The notes below the pieces were generated by a model. The model was not told the DNA's origin. It saw only the letters and a list, made by a program, of their open reading frames with translations, and made no database searches. A DNA stretch of 64,000 bases from Lophius americanus (lineage: Eukaryota > Chordata > Actinopteri > Lophiiformes > Lophiidae): contig JBBDHG010000051.1 in NCBI GenBank assembly GCA_037951165.1, forward strand, positions 6,732,001 through 6,796,000, given 5' to 3'. Positions 1 through 64,000 of the stretch are shown here, piece by piece. Every line of letters begins with the position of its first letter. Positions within the stretch are counted from its first letter, which is position 1. A program made the translations under genes and the position numbers.

Positions 1-2368
1 CCATAAGTGCTACTTTTGATGTGGTGAGAGAGGACATGCAGTTGGTTGGTGTTACAGCGATATATACAGAGGACAGGGAAAAATGGAAACACTAAAGAAC
101 CCCTAAAGGGAACAGCTGAAAGAAGAAGGCTATAAGTGGAACTTAACATAAGCATGTTTTCTTAGTTTTTGGTATTATGCAGCGTTTATATAGGTAGTCA
201 CATACTTCTGAAAATGACAGCTGTAAATGAAACCAGTGGCACCTCTCGCAGGGTCAGCATAATCGTGTCTCTCCAGTGGGATCATTTTTCGTAAATTACA
301 AAAACAAAACAAAAAAAATGTCATTTTGTTTCTTACCTCCCTTAGAGTTAATTGTGGTTAATACAATTAATACTATATCATTTATTTGAGTCTCAGAGCC
401 TGATTAGATTAACACGTTTAATTTGTTCTCTCAAGAGGCCACAATCTAGTCTAGTCTACTCCCGTCAGACTCAATTTGGAAGCTGCTAATAATCACTCAA
501 TGCAGAATCAAGACAATCAAAACTTTTGCTCCAGTTCTGGGTCTGTGTTTTTCTCTTTTCATCCGTCTCTTTTGGTGTACTTCTCTGTCACAGCGGAAAA
601 AACAGCAATTAGTTACACCATATGGCAGAGAACAGCGAGGCCGCTTTGAACACCTCCCAGCCTGAACTCCTCCATATGCTGTGGAATTTGCTTGTTTGTT
701 GTCACTCATTAAAGGGAAGAGCGATGCGCTGTTTTCCTTATTTCTATTTCTCACCTGTTTTCTTCAGCCCTGGGCAGCAGCAGTGGAAATTCCCGCCCAC
801 ACCTCTGGGTTTTACAGTCTGCTAGTCCATCATGTGGAGAAGTTTGCTTAGTCTTGTATTGCTGTGCGCACCTGCTTGAGTTTCTTTGTGTGGGCTGCAT
901 TTAATCCTTTACTGGCAGCATGCTTCTGATTAGAAGCAGCAGCAGAAGAAGAACGCGGCCGACAGCATTTCCCAATCAATTCTGTCTTCATGAGTTGGAT
1001 GGTTACTGCTTTCAAGGAAACTTTTTATAATCACCTGGTTATGTTATTTTGGCTAAGGATGTTGTTGAGCAGGGAGAGACTTAAGGGTAAAGAAAAACAA
1101 AAGTCTGTACATCTGGAATTAAGACATGTTTAGATGGGATAATCACGAGGCAGGCGACTTGAAAAGCAAGAAAATGAAAACTGACAATGGGGAAAGAGAG
1201 AAAAACGTCCAGACACCGGTTTTTAAGCTCCTGGTTGCCAGTGGGACTGGCAGAGTTCCTCATGCTGGCACATTGCCAAGGTGGCATACGGTTGCCAAAT
1301 GGTGACATTATGGTTCGGTCACATGCAAGGAAGGCCCAAGCAGACGGTCACCTTGAGCCATGCCAGCCTCCTGTTTACTTCTGACACCACCATTTATCGT
1401 CTGCGGCTCTGGATACCACAGATTTTCACGCATAGATGTGGTCACACTCACAATCAGGCATCAGAACAAACACTTGGTGTTAAAAATGGCACCTTTTTAC
1501 CCCCCGCCACACCACAGGCAATTAGCAGTTTAGCCGAGCAGTTAAATAGATGCGGGTTTCTCCAAGGCCACAAGACCATTAACGTGAGGACATAAATCAG
1601 TTGTGGCCACAGTCCTGTGACAGTGGAGCCAGAGTGGGATCCAGTTACAGCAAGACATCTTTATTCTGTTGCTCTTTCTCCTTGTCTTTCAAGATTGCGG
1701 TTATGACTCGTGCCTCTCACGTGACAGCCTGCACAGACTTTCCTCCCCCTGCAGGCCTTGTCTGGTTCAGCTTTTGCTGCTATAACAGAGCAGTTTGTCT
1801 GATTAAATGATATGTGTGCTTTTGTGTGTGTCCCTGTACACTAGGAACGGTTTGTGTTAAGCCCACGCTAGTTTCTCAGTGGCAGCCTCCATTAGAGGTC
1901 AGATTGTAATCTCTTTTAACCTGACAGTCATTGAGGGTTTGAGCGACATATTACAAGATGAGCTCACCAGGGATTCCACCCATACAATATGGGCGGGATA
2001 TTGCATGCCTTCATCTATTCTAAATCCTCCTTTGAAGGTCACTCGTTTGTGAAGGTCAGAGTGTTCCAACATTAGGTAAGTTAAGTGAAATATCAAACAG
2101 ATTTGTCCTTTTCCTCGATTAGGCCGAAGCATGAAGAAAGAAAGCGAGTGAAAACAACTGGGATATTATTGATTACTTTTTCCATAATTAAATGGCACCT
2201 TCATCTGGTATCTCTGTGATATAATTTCAGCCAAACTAGATTTCTGCTGAATTAGGTGAAATTCACAATGCCCATTGCTTTCGATCTTATGCACCAATAG
2301 CATACTTTAAAGAATTTAACAGTACAAGGACACCTAAAAATGTATTAAAGGAAGTAATTAGAGGAACG

Positions 2369-2372
<4 letters not shown>

Positions 2373-2403
<31 letters not shown>
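2373..2403. repeat. (AT)n microsatellite
   Basis: Uninterrupted AT dinucleotide run of about 31 bases upstream of the gene. Confidence 0.95.
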
Positions 2404-2407
<4 letters not shown>

Positions 2408-4006
2408 CATCATCGCAGTCACTGCACATGCAGCTATAGGCCAGACTGATTATCTTTACCGTTCCATTAGCGTCTTTGTAACATCTTTGATTCTGTCTGT
2501 CAGATTGAGGCATCAGATAGTTTTGATGGACAAAAGGATGTCCTGAAAGATAAAATCATGACACCTCAGCTTTTGACCCCTGGACACATTCATCTCCGTC
2601 TGCAATACTTTGATTCTCATGCATTCTCTTATCTTTCACCCACAGACACCTCAGTCCCTTTTTTCACCTGTCACTATGTGATTGGATGGTGGAAAATTCT
2701 GCCTCTGGCGTTCAATTTAGCACTTTGCTCTTTTTAATAGAGGTCATATTCTGATGCCCCGAACTCTGATGGGTCAGCTGGCCAGACTATGTGAGGATTT
2801 CAGCCTACCTACCTTAATAGTGAAATAAGTAAAGTCCAGTTTTTATTTTAATCTGCTTGGAACACGCACACACATTGACACACAAAGTATACCTGAGCAT
2901 TTTCTTAATCCCATGTATGGAATGAGCATATTCTATTCATATAAATGTAAAATTGGACTGTTTACTCCTGTAGTATCATTGTTTACCCATCGTGGATTCA
3001 GTTACTAGGTCCACATGTTCATAGAAGATGGTACAAACAAAGCAGTGAAAGTGCTGTTTGTATGAAATGTTACTTCCTGTTATGTTTCATGCTGTCCCCT
3101 TGGGTTTTTTCTGACTCTGAGGCCTCCCGCTCCAGACACAAACACCACATTGCATCGGATATAACGATCCCTACTCTCCTGCTTTTAATAATTCATCATG
3201 TTCAGTGAAGAAGGGATTCTTAAGAAGTTTGAATGGAATAATTATTTTCTTTTCAAAATTGCATTACTAACTTGACTGTCAGTTTATGTCAGTGAAAAGC
3301 AAAATACACACATCTGATATCTGCAGTGAAATTGGTTTAGATTTACTCTCGTTGAAAAAGGCCCCAGCAGGATGAACATAATAACACATCAGTGGTTGTG
3401 TGCGACGGGCTTTTCTCGATCATTCGGGCTCAGCCAGTGTTTTTATTTCACAGCAAAGATGAGACTTATAACTGAATTTACTGCTTGAGTCACAGTGATT
3501 TATTTAGTGTGCTGACGCCAGTCCTTTCACTTAACTCGTCCCTGTTATGTGCGGCTGGTCGCTGAACCTGGATAAAGAGCTTAGACTGTCTGACCCTCTC
3601 CTGTACTCCCACACACAAAAAGCACCACACAGGCACAGACACACAAAAACATCACAGCACATTCATAGAGAGTAACATCAAGCTGAAAATATATTTTCAA
3701 AGCCAATTAGAGCCTCTCTAATGCTCTTAGGAGCCACTGTTGTGACTCTTGGAGCCCACTGTGGAAGAGATGCTTTGTATTAGCTGCATATTCAGTCTGT
3801 TTGTGTTTGCTGGTAGAATGTTGTTTTGTTCTGCTAAATGAATATTCGATAAAGATAAAGTAGCGCAATCCTTGTTGCTCCCATCTAATCATGTGCTTTC
3901 AGACACTAGTTTGCCAAAAGATAAGAGTAAGAATATCTGCAGCATTCCTGTCAGAAATGAAAATCAAAATAATCACTTTTTTTTTTTTTTACATTATGAA
4001 TATTTC

Positions 4007-4531
4007 TACACTCACTAGCCATAATATTACAAACAACTACTTACTATTCTGTAGGTCCCTTTTTTGCTGCCAAAACCGCTCTTTGATGTACTGTGTGTTC
4101 AGAAACTTCCTTATCAAAACCGGCATAAACTTTTTCAGTAATTTGAGCCACAGTGGCTCTTCTGTGGAATCAGACATCTTCAGTCCTCACTTGGATCAAT
4201 GACCCTTTGGCATCAATGAATAGGACAGCAGTGGTTCTTCCTCAGACCTTTTAGGTAGGTTTGAGCCAAAACTGACTGGGAACACCCAACAAGACCTGAA
4301 GATTAGAGATGCTCTGACCCGGTCGTCTAACCATCCAAATTTTGTCCTTCTCAAAGTAACTCTGAATATCAACCGTGACCAGTTTTCCCGATTAACACAT
4401 CTGCTTGAGTTCAAAATGTTCACTTGCTTCCTCATTGATCCCCGCACGGATAGGGATCCAGTGTAATGAGATAATCAACATTATTTTGACATCAGCTGTC
4501 AGTGGTTATAATGTTATGGCTAATCTGTATA
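4007..4531 (-). mobile_element. Internally deleted Tc1/mariner-like element
   Basis: The ends are imperfect terminal inverted repeats. The left end reads tacactcactagccataata, and the reverse complement of the right end reads tatacagattagccataaca. Inside, around 4270-4340, the reverse complement carries a stretch (gacgaccgggtcagagcatc) that I recognise from the transposase-coding start of a common teleost Tc1-like element. Around 4055-4080 lies the piece that normally sits next to the opposite end. The middle of the transposase gene is missing, so the copy is about 525 bp and dead. A second and a third copy of the family occur at 44,810 and 21,964. Confidence 0.75.
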
Positions 4532-4989
4532 TATTTACATTTCTATTTGGCATTTTTAATGCAAAAATTAAATTCAGTCTTATGACAAACGATCAACATC
4601 CATGCATGGATATATAAACTTCATATGGGTTTAACTTTTGACAGCTTAAGACTTCCGTCTAGCCGGATGGTCTGTTAAAGATTTATTGCTATGTTAACAT
4701 TATATATTTTGCTTCTAATGCCAGATGCCAACTTGCTAAGTTTAAGGACATCCATCAGCTGCAATTTTCCAGAATTTGTCCTTCCGTTTGTAGTTACTAA
4801 TGATGAGCTTAATTCAAGTGATGGGATTTGAGGTCATCCTTTTTGATCATATCCTAATCGCAGGTGTTTCGGGGATGAGATTTGTAGTTGTACAGCAAAT
4901 TAAATACTAAACAGCCAATCCCTGACTGTCTTATTGTGATACTCCCGCCTTAAGGACTAAATGTTCTCTTTCTGCCAGACCCACAGCAG

Positions 4990-5068
4990 GTGCCATTGTA
5001 AGGAGATAATCCATGCTATTCTTACTTCATTCAACAGTGTTTATAATGTTATGGCTGAACCGTGTATA
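4990..5068. mobile_element. Terminal fragment of the same Tc1-like family
   Basis: The stretch from the 'gtaaggagataat' motif to 'ttataatgttatggctgaaccgtgtata' parallels the right end of the element at 4007-4531 base for base over most of its length. No matching left end is seen, so this is a solo terminal fragment. Confidence 0.6.
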
Positions 5069-6725
5069 ATTTGATTTAATGCCATGCTCATATGCTTCGT
5101 TGTTGTCTGTGTCTGTGTCAATAGTGCAGGTGTCGGAATAGCAAAAAATGACTCTACCCGAAGCCTGGTTTTAATGAACACTGATATTTGGACATTTTTG
5201 TTAACAACAAAATGCCTTCTCTGCACATCTGGTGCTGAAAAGGGATTGATGCCACTTGAAACAGGAAAGGGGTTGTTTTGATAATCACTTTGACTTGTTC
5301 CCCCTTCTTACTCTCTTTAATGTGGTGTCATTATTACTGAAATGTAATTAGCTATGCTAATGGGTTGGCATTTGGACTTCCGCCTCACCACTTACATTGG
5401 GACTGGGAAAAATATGCTGTAAATGAAGTGGGATGGCGAATGGAGGGTCTGAATGGGCGTCCGTGGGTAGAGTGGAGGCGCTGAGGGTGTGATAGAGGGT
5501 GTTATGGCGTGTTGGGCTTAAGTACTCTGGTGGAAGCACAGACAAGGCTTTTTTTAATTAGGAATTGTTGGGCTGAAAGGGACGAGCTGGGATCAGGAAG
5601 TGGATGAAGAAGCTATTTGGAGGAGTAGATTGGCAGGAAAGCAAGCCCTCAAAACCTGTTAAATCACTTTGTGTGTCGTTAAGGTACATGTGGTGGTCAC
5701 GGCTGTAAATGTGGTTGTATGTAAGTGCTGTATGGACCAATTATGGGGTACCTCTTTAATACACAACAGAGCCACCCATCTAGTATATTATAGCTTTAGC
5801 AGGCATGTTCCATTAATGTTTCCCTATAGAAGAAAATACTGTATCACTAGAGACTCCTGTGCAGTCGCACGTTATTAGTACCGCCAATGTGACGCTCAAC
5901 TAGACGTATACATAGTTCCATGGCATGATACTGTTCTTTGAATTTAAATGTCCATTAGCCTGAATAAGATTAATATGATATAATTGAATGAATGCATTAC
6001 TAGATTAATACCTGCCTGCTCAGTGTGTTATCTTAGGGCCTGAAGTATGGTTCTAACCAACCAAAACCACGGCTGTTGAGGTGTGGATTCATTAATAGAT
6101 TAAGAGAGATCATACTCAAATGCAGGCTCATTTGAAAAGCTGCATTTTAATAGCCGAGCTTTTAATTTTTTTCTAGCCTGATGCATCGTGCTTGTCTCTT
6201 TTCTCTGATAAGCACACTTCCAGAGAATAATACATAGTTAAAAATGTATCCACTAGGTGGTACTGTGTCTCTTTACGTTGCTATTGTGCTTAAATTAAAA
6301 CTCCTTGCTGCTAAGAAAGCAAACCCAAATATCTTTATGGTGAATAGATTACAATGCCAGCAGAAGTAGTGTTTTTCCACCTCCAGGAGGTTGTGTGTTT
6401 TTAATTCAACGGTAGAAAAGAGGCTCTTCCTCCACTCCTCAGAATCCTTTCACCCCGCAGTCATACCTGTAGGAGCACCAGGCACTGACCCACAACCAAT
6501 CTCCACAACCTCAGAGAAGGACTGTGTGTTTTGTTGGGCTGCCAGCGGCTCCATTAGGGATCAAGACCAGCTGAGGTTCAGTCTGTTTTAACCCTCCATC
6601 CCCCTCCTCTCTCATTTCTCACTCTCTCCCCTGGAAAGAAGGGAATACTCTTGAGATCTGCAGCCTAAAGGAGTCTGACAGTTTATTCTGGAACATACAG
6701 TAGACATGACTCTGTCTCCATTCTC

Positions 6726-6764
6726 TTTGTGTATGTATGTATGTATGTGTGTGTGTGGGTGTGC

Positions 6765-6842
<78 letters not shown>
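6726..6842. repeat. (TG)n microsatellite with TATG and GCGTG interruptions
   Basis: A tatg-type start passes into nearly pure TG from about 6768 to 6842. It lies about 2 kb upstream of the candidate promoter. Confidence 0.95.
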
Positions 6843-6845
<3 letters not shown>

Positions 6846-8689
6846 CTTGTAGATGCTCTCTTATTTCAACTCCAATAATGAAGTCTAATAAGTCCCATGA
6901 ATCTTCACCATCTTGTTGTGATTTTGTCCTGGGGTTGTTTTTCCAAACAGTTTAGCTCTCCATGGGAGTTCAGCTTTCACATTTTACACCGCATGACTGC
7001 TAACCACAAGAATCCTCTAAAGCACATCACCTAAAAACAGACAAGTTCTATTTTAATAGACTATTTAAAGTGCCATTATGTCTATAATCTGTTTTTCATT
7101 GTCTGTTGCTTCTTTGTAAATGTATTCCATTAAAGAGAAATTGTTGTCAGGCGGAAAGGATCCTCATTGGTGGGTTCAGCACCTTGGATAGTGCTTTTGC
7201 ACTTCTTGAATGAAGTGTAGCTTCCCAGGAATAATCCCTCACTTGCCAGACAGTCAGATAAACAAACAAAAAGGGATGTCGTGTGGGCTGCACAAACAGA
7301 AGTATATAAAGGACAATGAATCTTTGTTTGGACCTTTTTGTCTGGCTGCATAATGAGTAGGGATTGCGTGTGTGTGTATGAGTGTAAAATCTGAATATCC
7401 CACAGCTGCCGTTTTCCACTGCATGGAATTATGTTTTCATAGTCCAGAGTACTGAAATAAAGGCAGTGTTAATATAAATATGGTCTATAAAAAGACGTCT
7501 GCGGGATTATTTCTCTAAACTCTTAGTTTATCTACAATACTTGTATACAGAGCCACAGGCTCAATCGCTGACTAAAAAATTATTCTCATAAACAGAAATC
7601 TGTAACCTTGGCATGCCTATAGGAAGGCCAGTTCCATCGCTGTTAAAGGGAGAAGTGTCAGCAGTGTGATTATCATCAGAGAGATAGCGGATGACGGCTG
7701 ACTCTGGTTATTGATGAATTTCATAATTAAAATTTCTTATGGTGTTGGGGGGGCACAGAACAAAAGGGAATATCACATAAATGATGAATGACTCTTTAAG
7801 ACGGATAAAGATCCACCAGGCTGTTCTGCATGGAATTTGCTCTTCTGGAAACCTTCTTGAACAGTGGTTGTAATAGGAGCCAGTTGTTTAATATTGCTAT
7901 CGCTTGTGTGTACGTGTGCGTTTAAGAGAAATTGATGGTAAAACGGGCCAAATATAAGGGATAGAAGGATTGGGTTTAAAATGGGTTAAACCCAAACTGG
8001 GTTTAAAATAGAAAGCATGGGTCAAAGATTCAAACGAACACTGAAACTAGGATTGAGATCATTTTGGCTTCAGAACAAATGCTTTTTATCTTGTGTGTTT
8101 TATCAGCTGTTGAAACCCATACAGTTGTGTTGTATTCAAAATTGTTGGATGAAAAATAGTCATGTTGTCTTCTTTTGCTTGAGTTGAATCTTGACTGAAT
8201 AATGGTTAAAACATACTTAACAGTGTTTTTCTTTTTTTGTTAAGGAACTTCCTTTTTTTGTTTGTAGACACTTAAAACCAATTGTTGTGTACTCTGTCCT
8301 ATTCTGCACTCACTCCCTCACTCTGTGAAAAACGCAAACAGACAGATGTACTGTATGCGACGTTGACTAAGATGAAAGCAGATCCCTTTTTGAAGGGTGT
8401 ACTGTAAGAGATCTGACAGGACCACTGCCAGTGATAGCCTGCTCCCCTGCAGGCTCCATAGAAGAAAAAGCTTCAAGCATCTGAGCCCTGCATGATATCT
8501 GTGTGTATGACAGACAGGAGGCGTATCAGAGTGCCAGCAGCACTTAGGGAATCCCTGCACGTCAGTCCCACTGTTATGTGACCGCACTGTGTGTGTAATG
8601 CTGTCAGAATAAAGTTCACCCTTCCTCCTCACCTCACCTGCTAAACGGCCCGCTTCAACCCACTCACCACCCTTCTCCCCTCTCACTTC

Positions 8690-8960
8690 CCCTTCTCTAC
8701 ATTAGGACCGGCTACTGTGACATCACTCATTCCCACGCACTCTGATTGGCTGGCCAACGGAGGGAAGTAGACTTTTCCCGCAGAGAAATTAAGAGAGAGG
8801 GAGAGCGTGGGAGGGAAAAACCGCCAGGAGTAGACTATTGGAGAGGAAAAGTGGGAGGGACAGGGAGGTAGAGGGAGAAAGGTACTAAAAGCAAGACAGA
8901 TTGATGCTGAAGTAAGCCGGCACTGCGCTTCTGTTACTGACACACTCTCTCACACACTCA
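8690..8960 (+). promoter_or_regulatory. Candidate syne1 promoter region
   Basis: This stretch just upstream of the first coding exon has two inverted CCAAT boxes ('tctgattggctgg' near 8740-8752 and 'gactattggagagg' near 8832-8845), purine-rich runs (8786-8881), and no TATA box at a sensible spacing. It looks like a TATA-less, CCAAT-containing vertebrate promoter. The assignment rests on position and motif content only; the start site is not determined. CpG content is modest, so it does not look like a strong CpG island. Confidence 0.35.
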
Positions 8961-9327
8961 CTCACACACACAAACAGTCTTTGCATCACACTACATTCCC
9001 TACTACATTGCTTAACACGCAGGAAGAACACAGTCTGACTGAATCTGCAGACTGCTACTGCAGGACAGCAAAACATTTAAGGCAAGAAGACAACACCAGA
9101 GTGAAACCTTCCGTTCATCTTTGCCTCAGAGCAACAGTTCCACTGCTGTCATCACAGGCGGTCCATTGCACCAGGGTACTCTGTAAAAGACACCTCCTGA
9201 AAAAGGGGGGAGAAGCAGCAAGGACAGGAGCAAGGGCAAGTATAGCCTATCACAGAGGCTACCGCGTATGTCCTATCAACGCTCCCATGATAACAGGCAG
9301 GAATCGAAGTGTTGTCTTGGGGACAAG
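8960..9327 (+). other. syne1: Probable 5' UTR of exon 1, with upstream ATGs
   Basis: This is the transcribed leader implied by the exon-1 start. It contains an in-frame ATG at 9268, which would add 20 residues but has a weak context (C at -3). An out-of-frame ATG at 9287 opens a 33-codon uORF ending at 9388, which overlaps the main start. Both could lower translation from the ATG at 9328. The left boundary is a guess. Confidence 0.4.
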
Positions 9328-63004
<53,677 letters not shown>

Positions 63005-64000
63005 GTAAGCCAAGGTGTCACACGAAGAAATATGCTTGATGATAAAACTCCCTTCGTTCTTTCTGTGTACACTTCTGTCAAGATTTGACAATGGAGACAA
63101 TTCCAGGGGAAAGAAAATCCTCATCCGTCCCTTGACAGATGACAGTGGACCACATGTGACAACTGACATGCCTTTTGTATTTTCTGAGCGGATAAAGCCG
63201 TACTATTTTATTTATTTCTTTAACATTATTTTCAAAACAACAGTTTTGCATTCATTTACTTAGAAATTTATTAAAACTAGAAATATTCCTCCACATAATT
63301 ATATGTATCCTGGCTCATCTTACTGTCCATTCAGCTGTTTTGGCATTTTTCCACCGTTACAACTATATGGTGGCTGTTTTTGTGATCAGCCACCCAAATT
63401 GTGAATTTGTAAATTGATCTAGACATTCGTATTTCTTCGTTAAGGCGGTTCCACAGGTTCACACCTTTAACTGATTAACATACAGTATATATTTTACACT
63501 TGATCTGACATTCATTTTTCTTTAAACAAACCTGTTCCCCTGGAATTTAGTAGATTTAATATAATAATAATTTAATAGATATTAATAATATTAATAATTC
63601 TTAGTGCTTTCTTTTTGCAGACTGAAGATTTGGTTTGTGCTGGTTTTGTATGTGTTCCCCCGTGCTCACACACATTAGGTTACGTATGGGAGTATGAGAG
63701 AACAGTACACAATTTATGAGGAGTTCTTGTTCAGGAATTATTTCGTTTTTTATAATATTCCAAATGTTTTGGACAATTTTGTTTTTACATTATTTATACG
63801 TGCTTTCCAGCATCATTCATGATCCATTATATCACCCAGAAATTAATTTTCAAATATTACATATTTAGTTTTATTGTAATTTTCCTAGTATAAGTCCTAG
63901 GTTAGACTCAATCACGTGTGTTTTGTGTGAACCATGACCCAGTTTAAAGGCAATGCTTGTATTTTCTGTTTATGCGCTCTATCTGTTCAATCTTAATTAT
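63005..64000 (+). other. syne1: Intron 53, 5' part
   Basis: AT-rich sequence with no further spectrin-like exon and no recognisable repeat before the window ends. Confidence 0.7.

Larger units (their letters stand above)
1..8690. other. Upstream region without a recognisable gene
   Basis: No open frame here is longer than about 120 codons, and none resembles a protein I know. I could not find an exon that joins in frame with the nesprin gene downstream. Recognisable contents are an AT microsatellite, a TG microsatellite and two pieces of a Tc1-like transposon, listed separately. The rest is AT-rich single-copy-looking DNA. A more distal alternative first exon of syne1 could be hidden here, because short 5' exons cannot be recognised by eye. 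Confidence 0.6.

Noticed and set aside
8318..8686. 122-codon - strand frame upstream of the promoter
   Set aside because: No recognisable domain. Its composition and length are compatible with chance in a GC-richer patch.

Overview
This is a window of vertebrate nuclear DNA, most likely from a teleost fish. One large multi-exon gene runs left to right through it. Between about 8.9 kb and the right edge I can place 53 consecutive coding exons on the + strand, all with GT/AG introns and all keeping one reading frame: 8,646 coding nt, 2,882 codons, ending in phase 0 at 63,004. The protein begins with two calponin-homology (CH) domains (exons 2-8), a tandem actin-binding domain, followed by a long run of helical spectrin repeats (exons 10-53). 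Comparison with remembered human nesprin-1 (SYNE1) matches exon by exon, so this is the 5' part of a fish syne1 gene. I cannot decide between the syne1a and syne1b paralogues. The rest of the rod and the C-terminal KASH membrane anchor lie to the right of the window.

Layout: 1-8.7 kb is upstream DNA with no supportable exon. It holds microsatellites and two remnants of a Tc1-like transposon. 8.7-9.4 kb is a candidate promoter, 5' UTR and first coding exon. 9.4-19 kb contains two long introns around a single CH exon. 19-28 kb encodes the remaining actin-binding domain and the linker. 28-63 kb encodes spectrin repeats in closely spaced exons, mostly 100-200 nt long. Introns hold degenerate Tc1/mariner remnants, tRNA-derived SINE-like pieces, a repeat family I do not recognise with at least five copies, and several perfect hairpins.

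The most unusual object is a 2.28-kb minisatellite in intron 51 (about 59,958-62,238). It has roughly 108 copies of a 21-bp unit with a higher-order arrangement, and because 21 is a multiple of three it is open on both strands (793 codons sense, 776 codons antisense). I judge it to be non-coding repeat DNA, but it is the best target in the window for follow-up. I see no separate gene on the - strand, no canonical tRNA or rRNA gene, and no bacterial-type system such as CRISPR.
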